From Selenomonas sputigena_A (GTDB lineage: Bacteria; Bacillota; Negativicutes; Selenomonadales; Selenomonadaceae), in contig NZ_CP194411.1 in the NCBI RefSeq assembly GCF_051603425.1, positions 1 to 64,000 on the forward strand: a stretch of 64,000 nt of DNA. Direction: 5' to 3'. The translations under genes and the position numbers were made by a program. Numbering within the stretch: the first letter of the stretch is position 1; each line of letters starts with the position of its first letter. Shown here piece after piece: positions 55,918 to 63,871 of the stretch. The notes beneath the pieces were generated by a model, which saw only the letters and a program-made list of their open reading frames with translations, did not search any database and was not told where the DNA came from.

Positions 55918-56673
55918 ATGAACCCGCGTTTTTTTGTAGCCAGCTGCGTCTTTACCGAAGGAGAACCCACCCTCAGCCGCAAGGTGCAGGCCTATGTAAC
56001 GGAGCGCTTTTCCCTGCCCGTAATCCGCTGCTGCGTCGGCAAGTACAAGGTGCAGGAGTTCGAGGAGCGCATGCCCGCCTGGTACCGTGATGAGTGGCGT
56101 TCGATCGAGCATTTTCGCGACTATCCCGCGGGCAGCACAATGGTTTCCATCTGTCATAACTGTTCCGCCATATTCGAGGAGCGTCATCCCGAAATACACT
56201 GTCAATCCATCTGGGAGCTGATCTTGGAGGACGACCGTTTTCCCTACCCGAATTACCACGGGGAACGCATGACAGTGCAGGATTGCTGGCGCTCCAAGGA
56301 AAACCACGCGGAGCAGGATGCCGTGCGCGAGCTGCTGCGCCGCATGAACATCGAGATCGTCGAGCTTGCTGAAAATCAAGAGCATACGAAATTCTGCGGC
56401 ATCTCCCTCTACCAGCCGCAGCCCGCAAGAAATCCCAAGCTTGCCCCAAAGCGTTTTCTTGAAGGTGCAAAAGGCTTGTTTCAGGAACATACGCAGGAAG
56501 AAAAAAAGCGGCTCATGGAAGAGCACTGCGCCCAGATTGCCACGGACAAAGTCGCCGCCTACTGTCACTACTGCCTCCTCGGCCTGAACCTCGGCGGCAA
56601 AAAGGGATTCCATCTGGCAAGGCTTCTCTTCGAGCCGGAAAACGTATGCGACGGAAATTATGCGTCAAGATGA
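55918..56673 (+). CDS. CCG-domain (HdrB/LutA-like) putative Fe-S protein
   Basis: A 251-residue cysteine-rich protein that I could not name. Its cysteines fall as Cys10, Cys38-Cys39, Cys79-x2-Cys82 (RCCVGKYK and SICHNCSAIF), close to the C-x(n)-CC-x(n)-CxxC pattern of CCG domains that bind unusual 4Fe-4S clusters in heterodisulfide reductase and lactate-utilisation proteins. The second half has VQDCWRSKENHAEQDAVREL then VELAENQEHTKFCG, again like the second CCG block (CCG reduced to CG). A YCHYCLLGLNLGGKKG tail follows. AAGGAG precedes the ATG. It stands alone on the plus strand. Confidence 0.6.
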   Translation: MNPRFFVASCVFTEGEPTLSRKVQAYVTERFSLPVIRCCVGKYKVQEFEERMPAWYRDEWRSIEHFRDYPAGSTMVSICHNCSAIFEERHPEIHCQSIWELILEDDRFPYPNYHGERMTVQDCWRSKENHAEQDAVRELLRRMNIEIVELAENQEHTKFCGISLYQPQPARNPKLAPKRFLEGAKGLFQEHTQEEKKRLMEEHCAQIATDKVAAYCHYCLLGLNLGGKKGFHLARLLFEPENVCDGNYASR

Positions 56674-56698
56674 CGATGCTGAATTGATCCGTGCTTCT

Positions 56699-57109
56699 TT
56701 AAACCTCACTTTCAGCAAACACTTCCCCATACGTTTCCCTTACAGCCGCCTCCATCGCTTCAAAGGCAGGAATGAACCGCGCCAGGATCTCCGTCACCAA
56801 AGCCCTTGCACGCGTGCTGTCATACATATGCGCCAGATCGTTGCGCACACGCAGCATATCGAGCCACACCGCTTCATCAAGGAAGTCAAAGCAGCCGTAC
56901 GCCGCCTTGATGATCTTCCGCGGCGAGCCGGATGCAGCAATCGGCTGACCCTCATAACGAAGGAGCTCTTTCAGCACCTTCCAGCCCAGCTCAAATTGAA
57001 TGGAAAACTTATCGATGATGCCGCTGATGATAAATTCGTTCTCCAAATCCTGCAGCGGCGCCTGCGCCAATACTCGCAGGTGGCGGGAAAATCCCTCATA
57101 CCTTTTCAT
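56699..57109 (-). CDS. HEPN domain toxin-like protein (HI0074 family)
   Basis: A 136-residue all-helical protein of the nucleotidyltransferase-substrate-binding (HI0074/HepT) type. The RNase motif R-x4-H is present as RNDLAHMYD near residue 92. In MNT-HEPN pairs this is the RNA-cutting toxin, modified by its partner. Its start overlaps the partner gene by 14 bases, so the two are coupled. Confidence 0.88.
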   Translation of the reverse strand: MKRYEGFSRHLRVLAQAPLQDLENEFIISGIIDKFSIQFELGWKVLKELLRYEGQPIAASGSPRKIIKAAYGCFDFLDEAVWLDMLRVRNDLAHMYDSTRARALVTEILARFIPAFEAMEAAVRETYGEVFAESEV

Positions 57110-57389
57110 ACAGCGTCACCCCTTCACGCTCAATCTCGGCAATAAGCTCTGCTGACGGCGATTCATTCATGTTGACAATATCAAAACGCAGAAGCGTTTC
57201 CACCTTCTCATCCACATCGAAGGCAAAATCGCGGAAATCCCTGCAGTCATAGACGGCAAGATCCACATCGCTCTTTTCCCTATGCGTCCTTCGCGCCCTG
57301 GATCCAAAAAGCATCAGCCTGCCCACATCGTAACGTCTTGCCAATTCCCTAAGCTGTGCGAATATCTTCTCTTCCCGCGCTGTCCACAT
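57096..57389 (-). CDS. Minimal nucleotidyltransferase (MNT antitoxin)
   Basis: A 97-residue minimal nucleotidyltransferase. LMLFGSRARRTHREKSDVDL carries the Gly-Ser motif and the two catalytic Asp residues (DVD). MNT antitoxins silence HEPN toxins by adding AMP groups to them. I chose the ATG at 57389, placed after GGTGAG; a second ATG at 57398 is possible. It lies just after the Asp-rich zinc-ribbon gene, whose stop is at 57400, and overlaps the HEPN gene. Confidence 0.88.
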   Translation of the reverse strand: MWTAREEKIFAQLRELARRYDVGRLMLFGSRARRTHREKSDVDLAVYDCRDFRDFAFDVDEKVETLLRFDIVNMNESPSAELIAEIEREGVTLYEKV

Positions 57390-57399
57390 CAGCCGCATC

Positions 57400-58038
57400 T
57401 CACCAATCATCGCCGTCATCCCCGTCATCGCTGTAAGCATCTTCATCATAGTAGTCGTCATCGCCATAATCGTCGTCATAGTCGTAGTCTTCACGATCGC
57501 CATCGTCATCATAAACATCGTCATAATCGCCATCATCGTCGTCATTGTCATAAATGCCGTCATCATCATAGTCGTCATCTTCGTCGTCATAGCGGCTACT
57601 TTCCGTATAGCTGCCATCCTGCCTATGAACGGCATCCGCGTATACCTCATTCCCGATCGGATGTCCCCAGTCCTGCAGCTCATCCTGCCGAAAATCCGGA
57701 CTTTCCCGCCGCGAATCCACGGGCGCACGGCTGCCGCTGTCATGGAAGAACAACCGGGACAAACCCAAACCAATAAGCCCGCCGATAACGAACTGCGGCA
57801 AATAATCGAGAACGCGCCACCTAGGACGCAGCTCGCCATAAGAACCGCGCCGCTGCTCCCCCATTCCCTGCAGCTCTCCGCCGCGCCTTCGGCTTTGCCC
57901 TCTCGCTCCGGCCTGCGACCGCCGCCGAAGCTCCTCCTGCACCGCCGCTTCTCGCAGCGGAAACGCCTTGCCGCAAGCCGAACAGAAAGCATCCGCATCC
58001 CCGAGCTTCTTCCCGCAATAAGGACAAAACTTCGCCAT
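57400..58038 (-). CDS. Zinc-ribbon membrane protein with Asp-rich tail
   Basis: A 212-residue protein. An N-terminal zinc ribbon (FCPYCGKKLGD...FCSACGKAF, four cysteines) is followed by an Arg-rich stretch, one hydrophobic segment (LPQFVIGGLIGLGLSRLFF, about 82-100) and a tail of about 65 residues made almost only of Asp, Tyr and Gly. The DNA of the tail is a low-complexity run of CAT/CGT-type triplets on the plus strand (57405-57600), prone to length change by slippage. ATG at 58038, with GAGGG upstream. The function is unknown; the tail could bind cations or basic proteins. Confidence 0.75.
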   Translation of the reverse strand: MAKFCPYCGKKLGDADAFCSACGKAFPLREAAVQEELRRRSQAGARGQSRRRGGELQGMGEQRRGSYGELRPRWRVLDYLPQFVIGGLIGLGLSRLFFHDSGSRAPVDSRRESPDFRQDELQDWGHPIGNEVYADAVHRQDGSYTESSRYDDEDDDYDDDGIYDNDDDDGDYDDVYDDDGDREDYDYDDDYGDDDYYDEDAYSDDGDDGDDW

Positions 58039-58191
58039 CGCCACAAACCCTCCACACTCTGCAAAAAGTTATTCTCTATCCCCATTATAGGCATATTCCC
58101 TGATCCAGGCAACAACAAAGCCCGACATTCCGCCTTGCTCTGCTGCAAGCCGGAATGTCGGGCTTTTCTAAACGACACATTCATCCAAAAA

Positions 58192-58662
58192 TCAGTTCGT
58201 CGCCACCGATATATCGAGTTCGACGACGTGACCGCCGAGATCCATGTCGACGGCGAGGTAGCTGTCGCTACTGATCTTGATTTGGAAATCCTCACCGATG
58301 GAGAGCGACGGCGTGGAAATGTCGACCTCAAGACCCAATCCCGCAATATGCGTTGCGGTATTCGCAGTCAGCATGTTGCTGAGTTCGGAAATGGCGCTCT
58401 GCGCCATCTCATCGAAGTTATCGACGGGCATGCCCATCATCATCGTGGAGGCGATGAACTTCGCCGTATCTTCCGTCATGTTGTATACGACGTTGCCGCG
58501 TATATGCTTTGTGAAGCCGACGATGACAGAAACGCCGAGACTGACGGCATTTTTCTGCTTAACGATGACCTTGGCGCGCTTGGGTTCAGGAAAGCCGATC
58601 TGCGGCATCACTGCCGTGAAGGCATCGATAAAAGGATTGACAAGTTTTGCATCCATACCCAT
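58192..58662 (-). CDS. cheX: CheX-type chemotaxis phosphatase
   Basis: A 156-residue CheX/CheC-like protein that removes phosphate from CheY and helps adaptation. The active-site block is DEMAQSAISELSNMLTANTA (Glu and Asn near residue 92), as in CheX. It starts immediately after the response regulator-CheX fusion gene with no gap, so they are translated together. Confidence 0.88.
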   Translation of the reverse strand: MGMDAKLVNPFIDAFTAVMPQIGFPEPKRAKVIVKQKNAVSLGVSVIVGFTKHIRGNVVYNMTEDTAKFIASTMMMGMPVDNFDEMAQSAISELSNMLTANTATHIAGLGLEVDISTPSLSIGEDFQIKISSDSYLAVDMDLGGHVVELDISVATN

Positions 58663-59526
58663 TTATTCACCCTCCGCAAATCCAAGATTCAAGCAAATAT
58701 CCCCGATGCGCGTCTTGGCGACAAGCTCAAAGGATGTGAGCTTCGGGTTCGCGATGCGGATGTTCGCACCGCTGATCGTGCCGGGCGGCGTCAGGCGCAT
58801 CTCCTTGTCGCGGAAGATGTCGTTGACCTTGGATACGCCCCTGCCGACAATGATGTTGGCGGATTCTTCAACGGAATCGTTGACCACATCCTCCTCGATC
58901 TTATCGTTTTCTTCCATGGCAAGCATGTGACGCGCAAAACGGCGCATGACATCCGCATCCATATGCACGACGGCGCGTCCCATGGGCGTTCCTGTAAGGC
59001 CGATGATAACGGCAATGCCTCGAATCGTCAGATAGGGGCTTTCATCGAAGGAAATCTCGACTTCGCTCTCCATGCCTAGCAAGCTGAAGATACTGCGCTG
59101 CAGCGCCTGCGCGAAGGTCGTCACATAAGAATCTCGCAGCATGGCAGCGGCATCGCCCTTCTTGCGGCAGAGTATGCGCAGCATGTCGACAATCTCCTGC
59201 GGCTTCACAGGCTTTTGCAGGAAGGCATGGATGCCCGCCTCACGCCCCTGCGCCACGAGGCTCGCATCCTTCATCGCACTGATCATGACGATCTTCGCCT
59301 CGGAATCGAAGGCGAGAATGCGGCGGCTCGTCTCGATGCCGTTGGCATCCGGCAGGTTCATGTCCATCGTGACCGCCGCCGGCTTTGTTTCCTTGTATTT
59401 TTCAACGGCCTCAGCTGCATTGCTCGCGATGGCACAGACATCGAAGCCGGCCTTCTTGAGTATGCCTTCGAGCATGGCCTGGCTGACCCGCGAGTCGTCG
59501 ACTACCATTATCTTGACTTTATCCAC
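58663..59526 (-). CDS. Response regulator with C-terminal CheX-like domain
   Basis: A fusion of about 287 residues. The receiver domain (about 1-125) has the acidic pair VVDDSR, the phosphoacceptor in VTMDMNLPDANG, and KPVKPQE. The second half resembles CheX, with DVVNDSVEESANIIVGRGVS as the active-site helix. A receiver linked to a phosphatase-like domain is uncommon and suggests self-regulated phosphate flow. The start is probably the GTG at 59526 behind AGGTGAG; a GTG at 59535 is the alternative. Confidence 0.83.
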   Translation of the reverse strand: MDKVKIMVVDDSRVSQAMLEGILKKAGFDVCAIASNAAEAVEKYKETKPAAVTMDMNLPDANGIETSRRILAFDSEAKIVMISAMKDASLVAQGREAGIHAFLQKPVKPQEIVDMLRILCRKKGDAAAMLRDSYVTTFAQALQRSIFSLLGMESEVEISFDESPYLTIRGIAVIIGLTGTPMGRAVVHMDADVMRRFARHMLAMEENDKIEEDVVNDSVEESANIIVGRGVSKVNDIFRDKEMRLTPPGTISGANIRIANPKLTSFELVAKTRIGDICLNLGFAEGE

Positions 59527-59647
59527 TAAGCTCACCTATTTTCTTTCCGCCTATAGAATTGTTTTCCAGCGAAATAATAGCCTCGTTTCATCCTATCGGC
59601 TAAAATTCTTAAAAGATTAAGCGCTCTTTCCGCTTGCAGCGGCAAAA

Positions 59648-61027
59648 TCATGCCAGACGCGCCAGTATCGTGCGCGCCACATGGACGCCGCTGGCTCCGG
59701 CCTGCGAAAGGCCGCGCGTGACGCCCGCACCGTCGCCGACAGCGAAGACATTCCTGAGCCTCGTTTCAAGCTCCTTTGTCAGCACGATGCGCGAGCTGTA
59801 AAATTTGACCTCGACGCCATAAAGCAGGGTATCGTCGTTCGTCATGCCCGGCGCGACCCAATTCAGCGCCTGTACCATCTCAATGATATTGTCGAGATGA
59901 CGCTTGGGCAGCACGAGCGAGAGGTCGCCCGGCGTGGCGTGGAGCGTGGGCTCCATGAAGCTATGGCCCATGCGGTGCGCATTCGTGCGTCGCCCTTTGA
60001 TGAGATCGCCGTAGCGCTGCATGATGATGCCGCCGCCGAGCATGTTCGAAAAGGACGCGATGCTCTTGCCGTATTTATGCGGCTCGTTGAACGGCTCCGT
60101 GAAATGGTTTGAAACGAGGAGCGCGAAGTTCGTATTATGGCTCTGCATGGCCGGATCGCTGTAGGAATGGCCGTTGACGGTCATGATGCCGCCCGTGTTC
60201 TCCATGACGACATGCCCGTGCGGGTTCATGCAAAAGGTACGCACGGAGTCCCCATAACGCTTTGTGCGATAGACGAGCTTCGCTTCATATACCTCGGAAG
60301 TGATGTGGTTAAAAATCTCGTCCGGCACTTCGACGCGCACACCGACATCGACTTGGTTGTTTTTCTGTTCGACCCCGAGCCGCCGACACTCGTGCGAAAA
60401 CCATTCGGCTCCCGAACGCCCCGGCGCAATGATGAGGTATTCAGCTGCAACCGTCTCGCCGTTTTCCAAAGCCAGGGCATTGTCACCCGCACCATCGGAG
60501 ATGATGTTTTTGACCGGAGCGCCGAAGCGGAATTCAACCTTTTCCTTCATATACTCGTAAGTCTTTTCCAGCATTTTCAGGTTGTTTTCTGTGCCAAGAT
60601 GGCGCACACTCGCTTCCAGCAGGTGAAGATCATGCTCCAAAGCCAGCTTGCCTATTTTGCTGCCCTTCGTGCTGAATACCTTGCTCGGGGCGCCGTGACG
60701 CATATTGATCGTATCGACATATTCGATGAGCTGCATGACTTCGCGCGCGTTGATATATTCGCCGAGCCAGCCGCCAAACTGCGTCGTGAAATTGTACTTG
60801 CCGTCGGAAAAGGCGCCCGCCCCGCCAAAGCCTCGCATGATGCTGCAGGGATTGCAGCCGATGCAGCTCTTGACCTTGCCGGCAGAGATGGGACAGACCC
60901 TATGATAGATGTCGTTGCCGCTCTCGAGGACGACGATGGAAAGACCGGGCTTTTTTTCAGACAGCTCATAGGCTGCAAAGATTCCCGCCGGACCCGCGCC
61001 CACAATGGCGACATCATACTTTTTCAT
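59648..61027 (-). CDS. FAD-dependent oxidoreductase (COG2509 type)
   Basis: A 459-residue flavoprotein. The N-terminal FAD-binding Rossmann motif is VAIVGAGPAGIFAAYELSE, followed by a cysteine motif CPISAGKVKSCIGCNPC, and near the end the second FAD motif NVFAVGDGAGVTRGLSQAGA. Relatives are annotated as uncharacterised FAD-dependent dehydrogenases in Firmicutes. The ATG at 61027 follows GGGGAACAG. The substrate is not known. Confidence 0.85.
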   Translation of the reverse strand: MKKYDVAIVGAGPAGIFAAYELSEKKPGLSIVVLESGNDIYHRVCPISAGKVKSCIGCNPCSIMRGFGGAGAFSDGKYNFTTQFGGWLGEYINAREVMQLIEYVDTINMRHGAPSKVFSTKGSKIGKLALEHDLHLLEASVRHLGTENNLKMLEKTYEYMKEKVEFRFGAPVKNIISDGAGDNALALENGETVAAEYLIIAPGRSGAEWFSHECRRLGVEQKNNQVDVGVRVEVPDEIFNHITSEVYEAKLVYRTKRYGDSVRTFCMNPHGHVVMENTGGIMTVNGHSYSDPAMQSHNTNFALLVSNHFTEPFNEPHKYGKSIASFSNMLGGGIIMQRYGDLIKGRRTNAHRMGHSFMEPTLHATPGDLSLVLPKRHLDNIIEMVQALNWVAPGMTNDDTLLYGVEVKFYSSRIVLTKELETRLRNVFAVGDGAGVTRGLSQAGASGVHVARTILARLA

Positions 61028-61087
61028 GCCGCTGTTCCCCCTGTCGCTGCCATATAAAAAAACAGTTCGATAGGAAACTTGCTGAAC

Positions 61088-61150
61088 ATATGTCCACCCG
61101 CTTTGCACGAAAATCGCCCATCGGTCTGCACCTTCAGGCTTGACCTCACA
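61088..61150 (+). repeat. Dispersed 105-nt repeat, degenerate partial copy E
   Basis: About 60 bases match the second half of the repeat (best block ATCGGTCTGC near 61121-61130, then AGGCTTGACCT), in the plus direction. The first, hairpin-forming part is missing or too changed. Confidence 0.6.
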
Positions 61151-61261
61151 GTAAACTTTCAGGACATAGGTTCAGCCGGCACGCGAAACAACATCGTTTG
61201 CTTTCGATTCCTTCTCCTGCGATGGCATCATCACAGCATCGTGCTGTACATATATCCTCAC

Positions 61262-61327
61262 GCCTTGCAGAAACCTCGCCAATCAGCCTGCGCCTTTGGC
61301 TTGACTTCTTGGGGTTTCATGGCAAAT
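61262..61327 (+). repeat. Dispersed 105-nt repeat, partial copy D
   Basis: About 62 bases match the second half of the repeat well and keep its frame (LQKPRQSACAFGLTSWGFM). The first half is replaced by another small palindrome, CACAGCATCGTGCTGT, near 61232-61247. It lies upstream of the symporter promoter. Confidence 0.8.
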
Positions 61328-61406
61328 TAATGGAAAGCCTTTTCCGAAGGCCATCCTTCTACAAGTGGTATTATATAGGAATAACTTCCTTTATGCAAGG
61401 GATTCA

Positions 61407-61435
61407 TTGCCAAATGTATCCCTTTTCATTATAAT
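61407..61435 (+). promoter_or_regulatory. Promoter of the symporter gene
   Basis: TTGCCA (61407-61412) and TATAAT (61430-61435) are exactly 17 bases apart, about 150 bases before the symporter start. Confidence 0.78.
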
Positions 61436-61582
61436 AGGGAAGTATATTCCGTATCCCAAACGCCCATGGGATGGACTTCCCGTGCCCTGTGGCCTTTTGT
61501 GTGCTTTTTCCCTGCTGCTCTGCAGGAAGCAGGAAAAGAACGTCTGGAACATTCGTGTTCCTGATCTTGAGGAGGATTTGCC

Positions 61583-63061
61583 TTGACAAACAACATCGCG
61601 ATCATCATCGCTTTTATCGTCTATCTAGGCTTCATGATGTCCATCGGCATATATTATTATCGCCGCACGCGCAGCATGGCCGACTATATTCTTGGCAACC
61701 GCAGGCTCGGCGCCTGGGTCACGTCCATGAGCGCAGAGGCTTCGGATATGAGCGGCTGGATGCTCATGGGGCTGCCGGGCTTCGCCTATGTCGCCGGCCT
61801 CAATGCCGGCTGGATTGCCCTCGGTCTCGCGCTCGGCACTTATGCGAACTGGAAATTCGTCGCCTCACGCCTTCGCAAGTACACAGAACTTGCGAATAAC
61901 TCCCTGACTTTGCCGGACTTCCTGCAAAACCGCTACGAGGACAAATCGAATCTCCTGCGCATCATCCCCGCCATCTTCATCCTGATTTTTTTCATCATCT
62001 ACACATCCTCGGGTTTTGTCGCAGGCGGCAAACTCTTCGAGACGATTTTCGGCCTACCCTACACATACGCCCTTTTGCTCGGCGCTTTCGTCGTCGTGTT
62101 CTATACGCTCGCCGGCGGCTTTCTCGCTGTCTGTTGGACGGACTTCATACAAGGCGTGATGATGTTCTTCGCTATTTTGCTCGTGCCTGCGACGGCCTCC
62201 TATCTCCTCGGCGGTCCGTCTACAACGCTTGCCGCCATCTACACGCTCGACGCCTCTTTCTTCAATCCGTTTCAGAAGCCCGACGGCTCCACCATCGGCT
62301 GGATCGAGTTCATTTCCCTCATGGGCTGGGGGCTCGGTTACTTCGGGCAGCCGCATATCCTCGTGCGCTTCATGGCAATCCGCTCTTCTCATGAATTGGG
62401 CCGCGCCATGCACATCGCCATGACCTGGGTCGCCATCTCGCTTTCCGCTGCCGTGCTCGTCGGCATGGTCGGCAAAGCGTTTCTCATAGAGCCTCTTTTC
62501 GGCACGAATACAGAAACCGTTTTCCTCGTAATGACAAATACGATCTTCACCCCCTTTGCAGCGGGGCTCATCCTCTCCGCCGTACTCGCTGCCATCATGA
62601 GCACGGCCTCATCGCAGCTCCTCGTCGCAGCCTCGGCTTTCGCACAGGACTTCTACCGTTCCCTGCTGCACAAAAAAGCCGGACAGACGGAACTCGTCTG
62701 GGTCAGCCGCCTCTCTGTCCTCGTCATCGCTTCGCTCGCCTTGCTGCTTGCCATGAACCCCGCGAGCCTGATCCTCGATATCGTCGCCTATGCCTGGGCA
62801 GGCTTCGGCGCAGCTTTCGGCCCGGCGCTCCTCACCTCGCTTTTCTGGCGGCGTGCCACAAGAAACGGCGTCCTCGCCGGCATCATCACCGGCGGCCTCA
62901 CGGTGCTGATTTGGAAGCAATTCGCCTTTTTCGGCCTCTACGAGATCATCCCCGGCTTCCTCCTCGCCCTTCTTGCCATTTACATCGTGAGCTGCCTCGA
63001 CAAACCGCCTGCCAAGAGCATCACGGACACCTTCGATGCGGTGGGGAAAAGCGACATATAA
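61583..63061 (+). CDS. putP: Sodium/solute symporter, PutP-like
   Basis: A 492-residue membrane protein of the sodium:solute symporter family with about 13 transmembrane helices. DYILGNRRLGAWVTSMSAEA SDMSGWML fits the proline permease branch (Na+ site in helix 1-2), and the later SAVLAAIMSTASSQLLVAAS is the family's Na+-binding helix 8 block. The start is TTG, with GAGGAGG 7 bases upstream. Sodium-coupled proline uptake is the likely role by similarity. Confidence 0.92.
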   Translation: MTNNIAIIIAFIVYLGFMMSIGIYYYRRTRSMADYILGNRRLGAWVTSMSAEASDMSGWMLMGLPGFAYVAGLNAGWIALGLALGTYANWKFVASRLRKYTELANNSLTLPDFLQNRYEDKSNLLRIIPAIFILIFFIIYTSSGFVAGGKLFETIFGLPYTYALLLGAFVVVFYTLAGGFLAVCWTDFIQGVMMFFAILLVPATASYLLGGPSTTLAAIYTLDASFFNPFQKPDGSTIGWIEFISLMGWGLGYFGQPHILVRFMAIRSSHELGRAMHIAMTWVAISLSAAVLVGMVGKAFLIEPLFGTNTETVFLVMTNTIFTPFAAGLILSAVLAAIMSTASSQLLVAASAFAQDFYRSLLHKKAGQTELVWVSRLSVLVIASLALLLAMNPASLILDIVAYAWAGFGAAFGPALLTSLFWRRATRNGVLAGIITGGLTVLIWKQFAFFGLYEIIPGFLLALLAIYIVSCLDKPPAKSITDTFDAVGKSDI

Positions 63062-63100
63062 AATGAAGCATTGCCGCAGATCAGGAGAGGATGAAGATTC

Positions 63101-63556
63101 ATGGAAGAAATGACTTCTTGGAACCTCGTTGAAACCGAAGATGATATCGAGCTTCTGCTTCGTATATATCACCGGTTCCATGATGCCTGCATCGTATCCG
63201 CATCATATCAGAGCGGAACCACCGTCGATCATGACGGCACAATGCACTATCCCTCTGCGAACGGACACAACATGACGATCTTTTTTCAATCCCAAATGGC
63301 ACTGCGAACTTTGGAACTTCAATTCAGCGGCGTAAGAGCGGCTCACTTGATTGGTTGGGACGATAATCGCTTCTGTGAAATTTTTGATGCAACATTATCC
63401 TTTGCGGAGGGACTGCTGCCGGGAAAACCTGAGCGATTGATTGCATGGGCAGGCTGCAGTGAATTCGACTTCAAGCAACTTCATAATCCCTTGCATGAAC
63501 CTGCAAGTTATATCATAGCGAACAAGCTGAAATGGCGATTCGTTCAGCAAGATTAG
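63101..63556 (+). CDS. Hypothetical protein, 151 residues
   Basis: A soluble protein with no signal peptide, transmembrane segment or motif I recognise. It has an acidic N-terminal helix region (TEDDIELLLRIYHRFHDACI) and a mixed alpha/beta middle with a conserved-looking IGWDDNRFCEIFDATLSFA. GGAGAGGATG precedes the ATG. It follows the symporter by 39 bases, so it may share its transcript, and ends at a strong terminator. Confidence 0.75.
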   Translation: MEEMTSWNLVETEDDIELLLRIYHRFHDACIVSASYQSGTTVDHDGTMHYPSANGHNMTIFFQSQMALRTLELQFSGVRAAHLIGWDDNRFCEIFDATLSFAEGLLPGKPERLIAWAGCSEFDFKQLHNPLHEPASYIIANKLKWRFVQQD

Positions 63557-63576
63557 CCGCACGCGCAGTTTGGCGT

Positions 63577-63631
63577 GAAAAAGCGCAGTCATTGGACGCA
63601 AATTCTCAGCTTCCAATGACTGCGCTTTTTG
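63577..63631 (+). terminator. Terminator after the hypothetical gene
   Basis: AAAAAGCGCAGTCATTGGA and TCCAATGACTGCGCTTTTT form a perfect 19-bp stem ending in T5. It can act on either strand and ends the symporter-hypothetical unit. Confidence 0.93.
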
Positions 63632-63774
63632 GCTTTCAATGCTTCGCCGCATAGCGGGAAACGACAGCACAAACCGCCGCCTGTGCGGCGGACGGCGCCG
63701 TCGGGACGACAGCTGCTGAACATCATGTCCTGAAAGTTTATATAGGTATAGCTTGCATATTTATATTTTCCCCA

Positions 63775-63829
63775 TTTTTGTCAGATATAACTGACAAAAA
63801 TACATTTTATCCTTGCATGTCAGATATAA
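63775..63829. promoter_or_regulatory. Operator-like palindrome plus half-site before the AAA ATPase gene
   Basis: TTTTTGTCAG and CTGACAAAAA (63775-63800) form a perfect 10-bp inverted repeat with a 6-base centre. The 12-base half TGTCAGATATAA (63779-63790) recurs directly at 63818-63829, about 43 bases before the ATPase start codon. This looks like a regulator binding site. Confidence 0.6.
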
Positions 63830-63871
63830 ACAGATTAAAATTACTATATCAACAATATGCGAGGTGATTCT

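Noticed and set aside
57405..57600. Regular triplet repeats resembling a short-repeat array
   Set aside because: They encode the Asp-rich tail of a real protein; there are no spacers, so this is not a CRISPR array.
57096..58346. A 416-codon minus-strand frame covering the nucleotidyltransferase
   Set aside because: Only the last 97 codons resemble a protein family; the upstream part is a shadow frame (Met/Thr-rich) of the Asp-rich zinc-ribbon gene.
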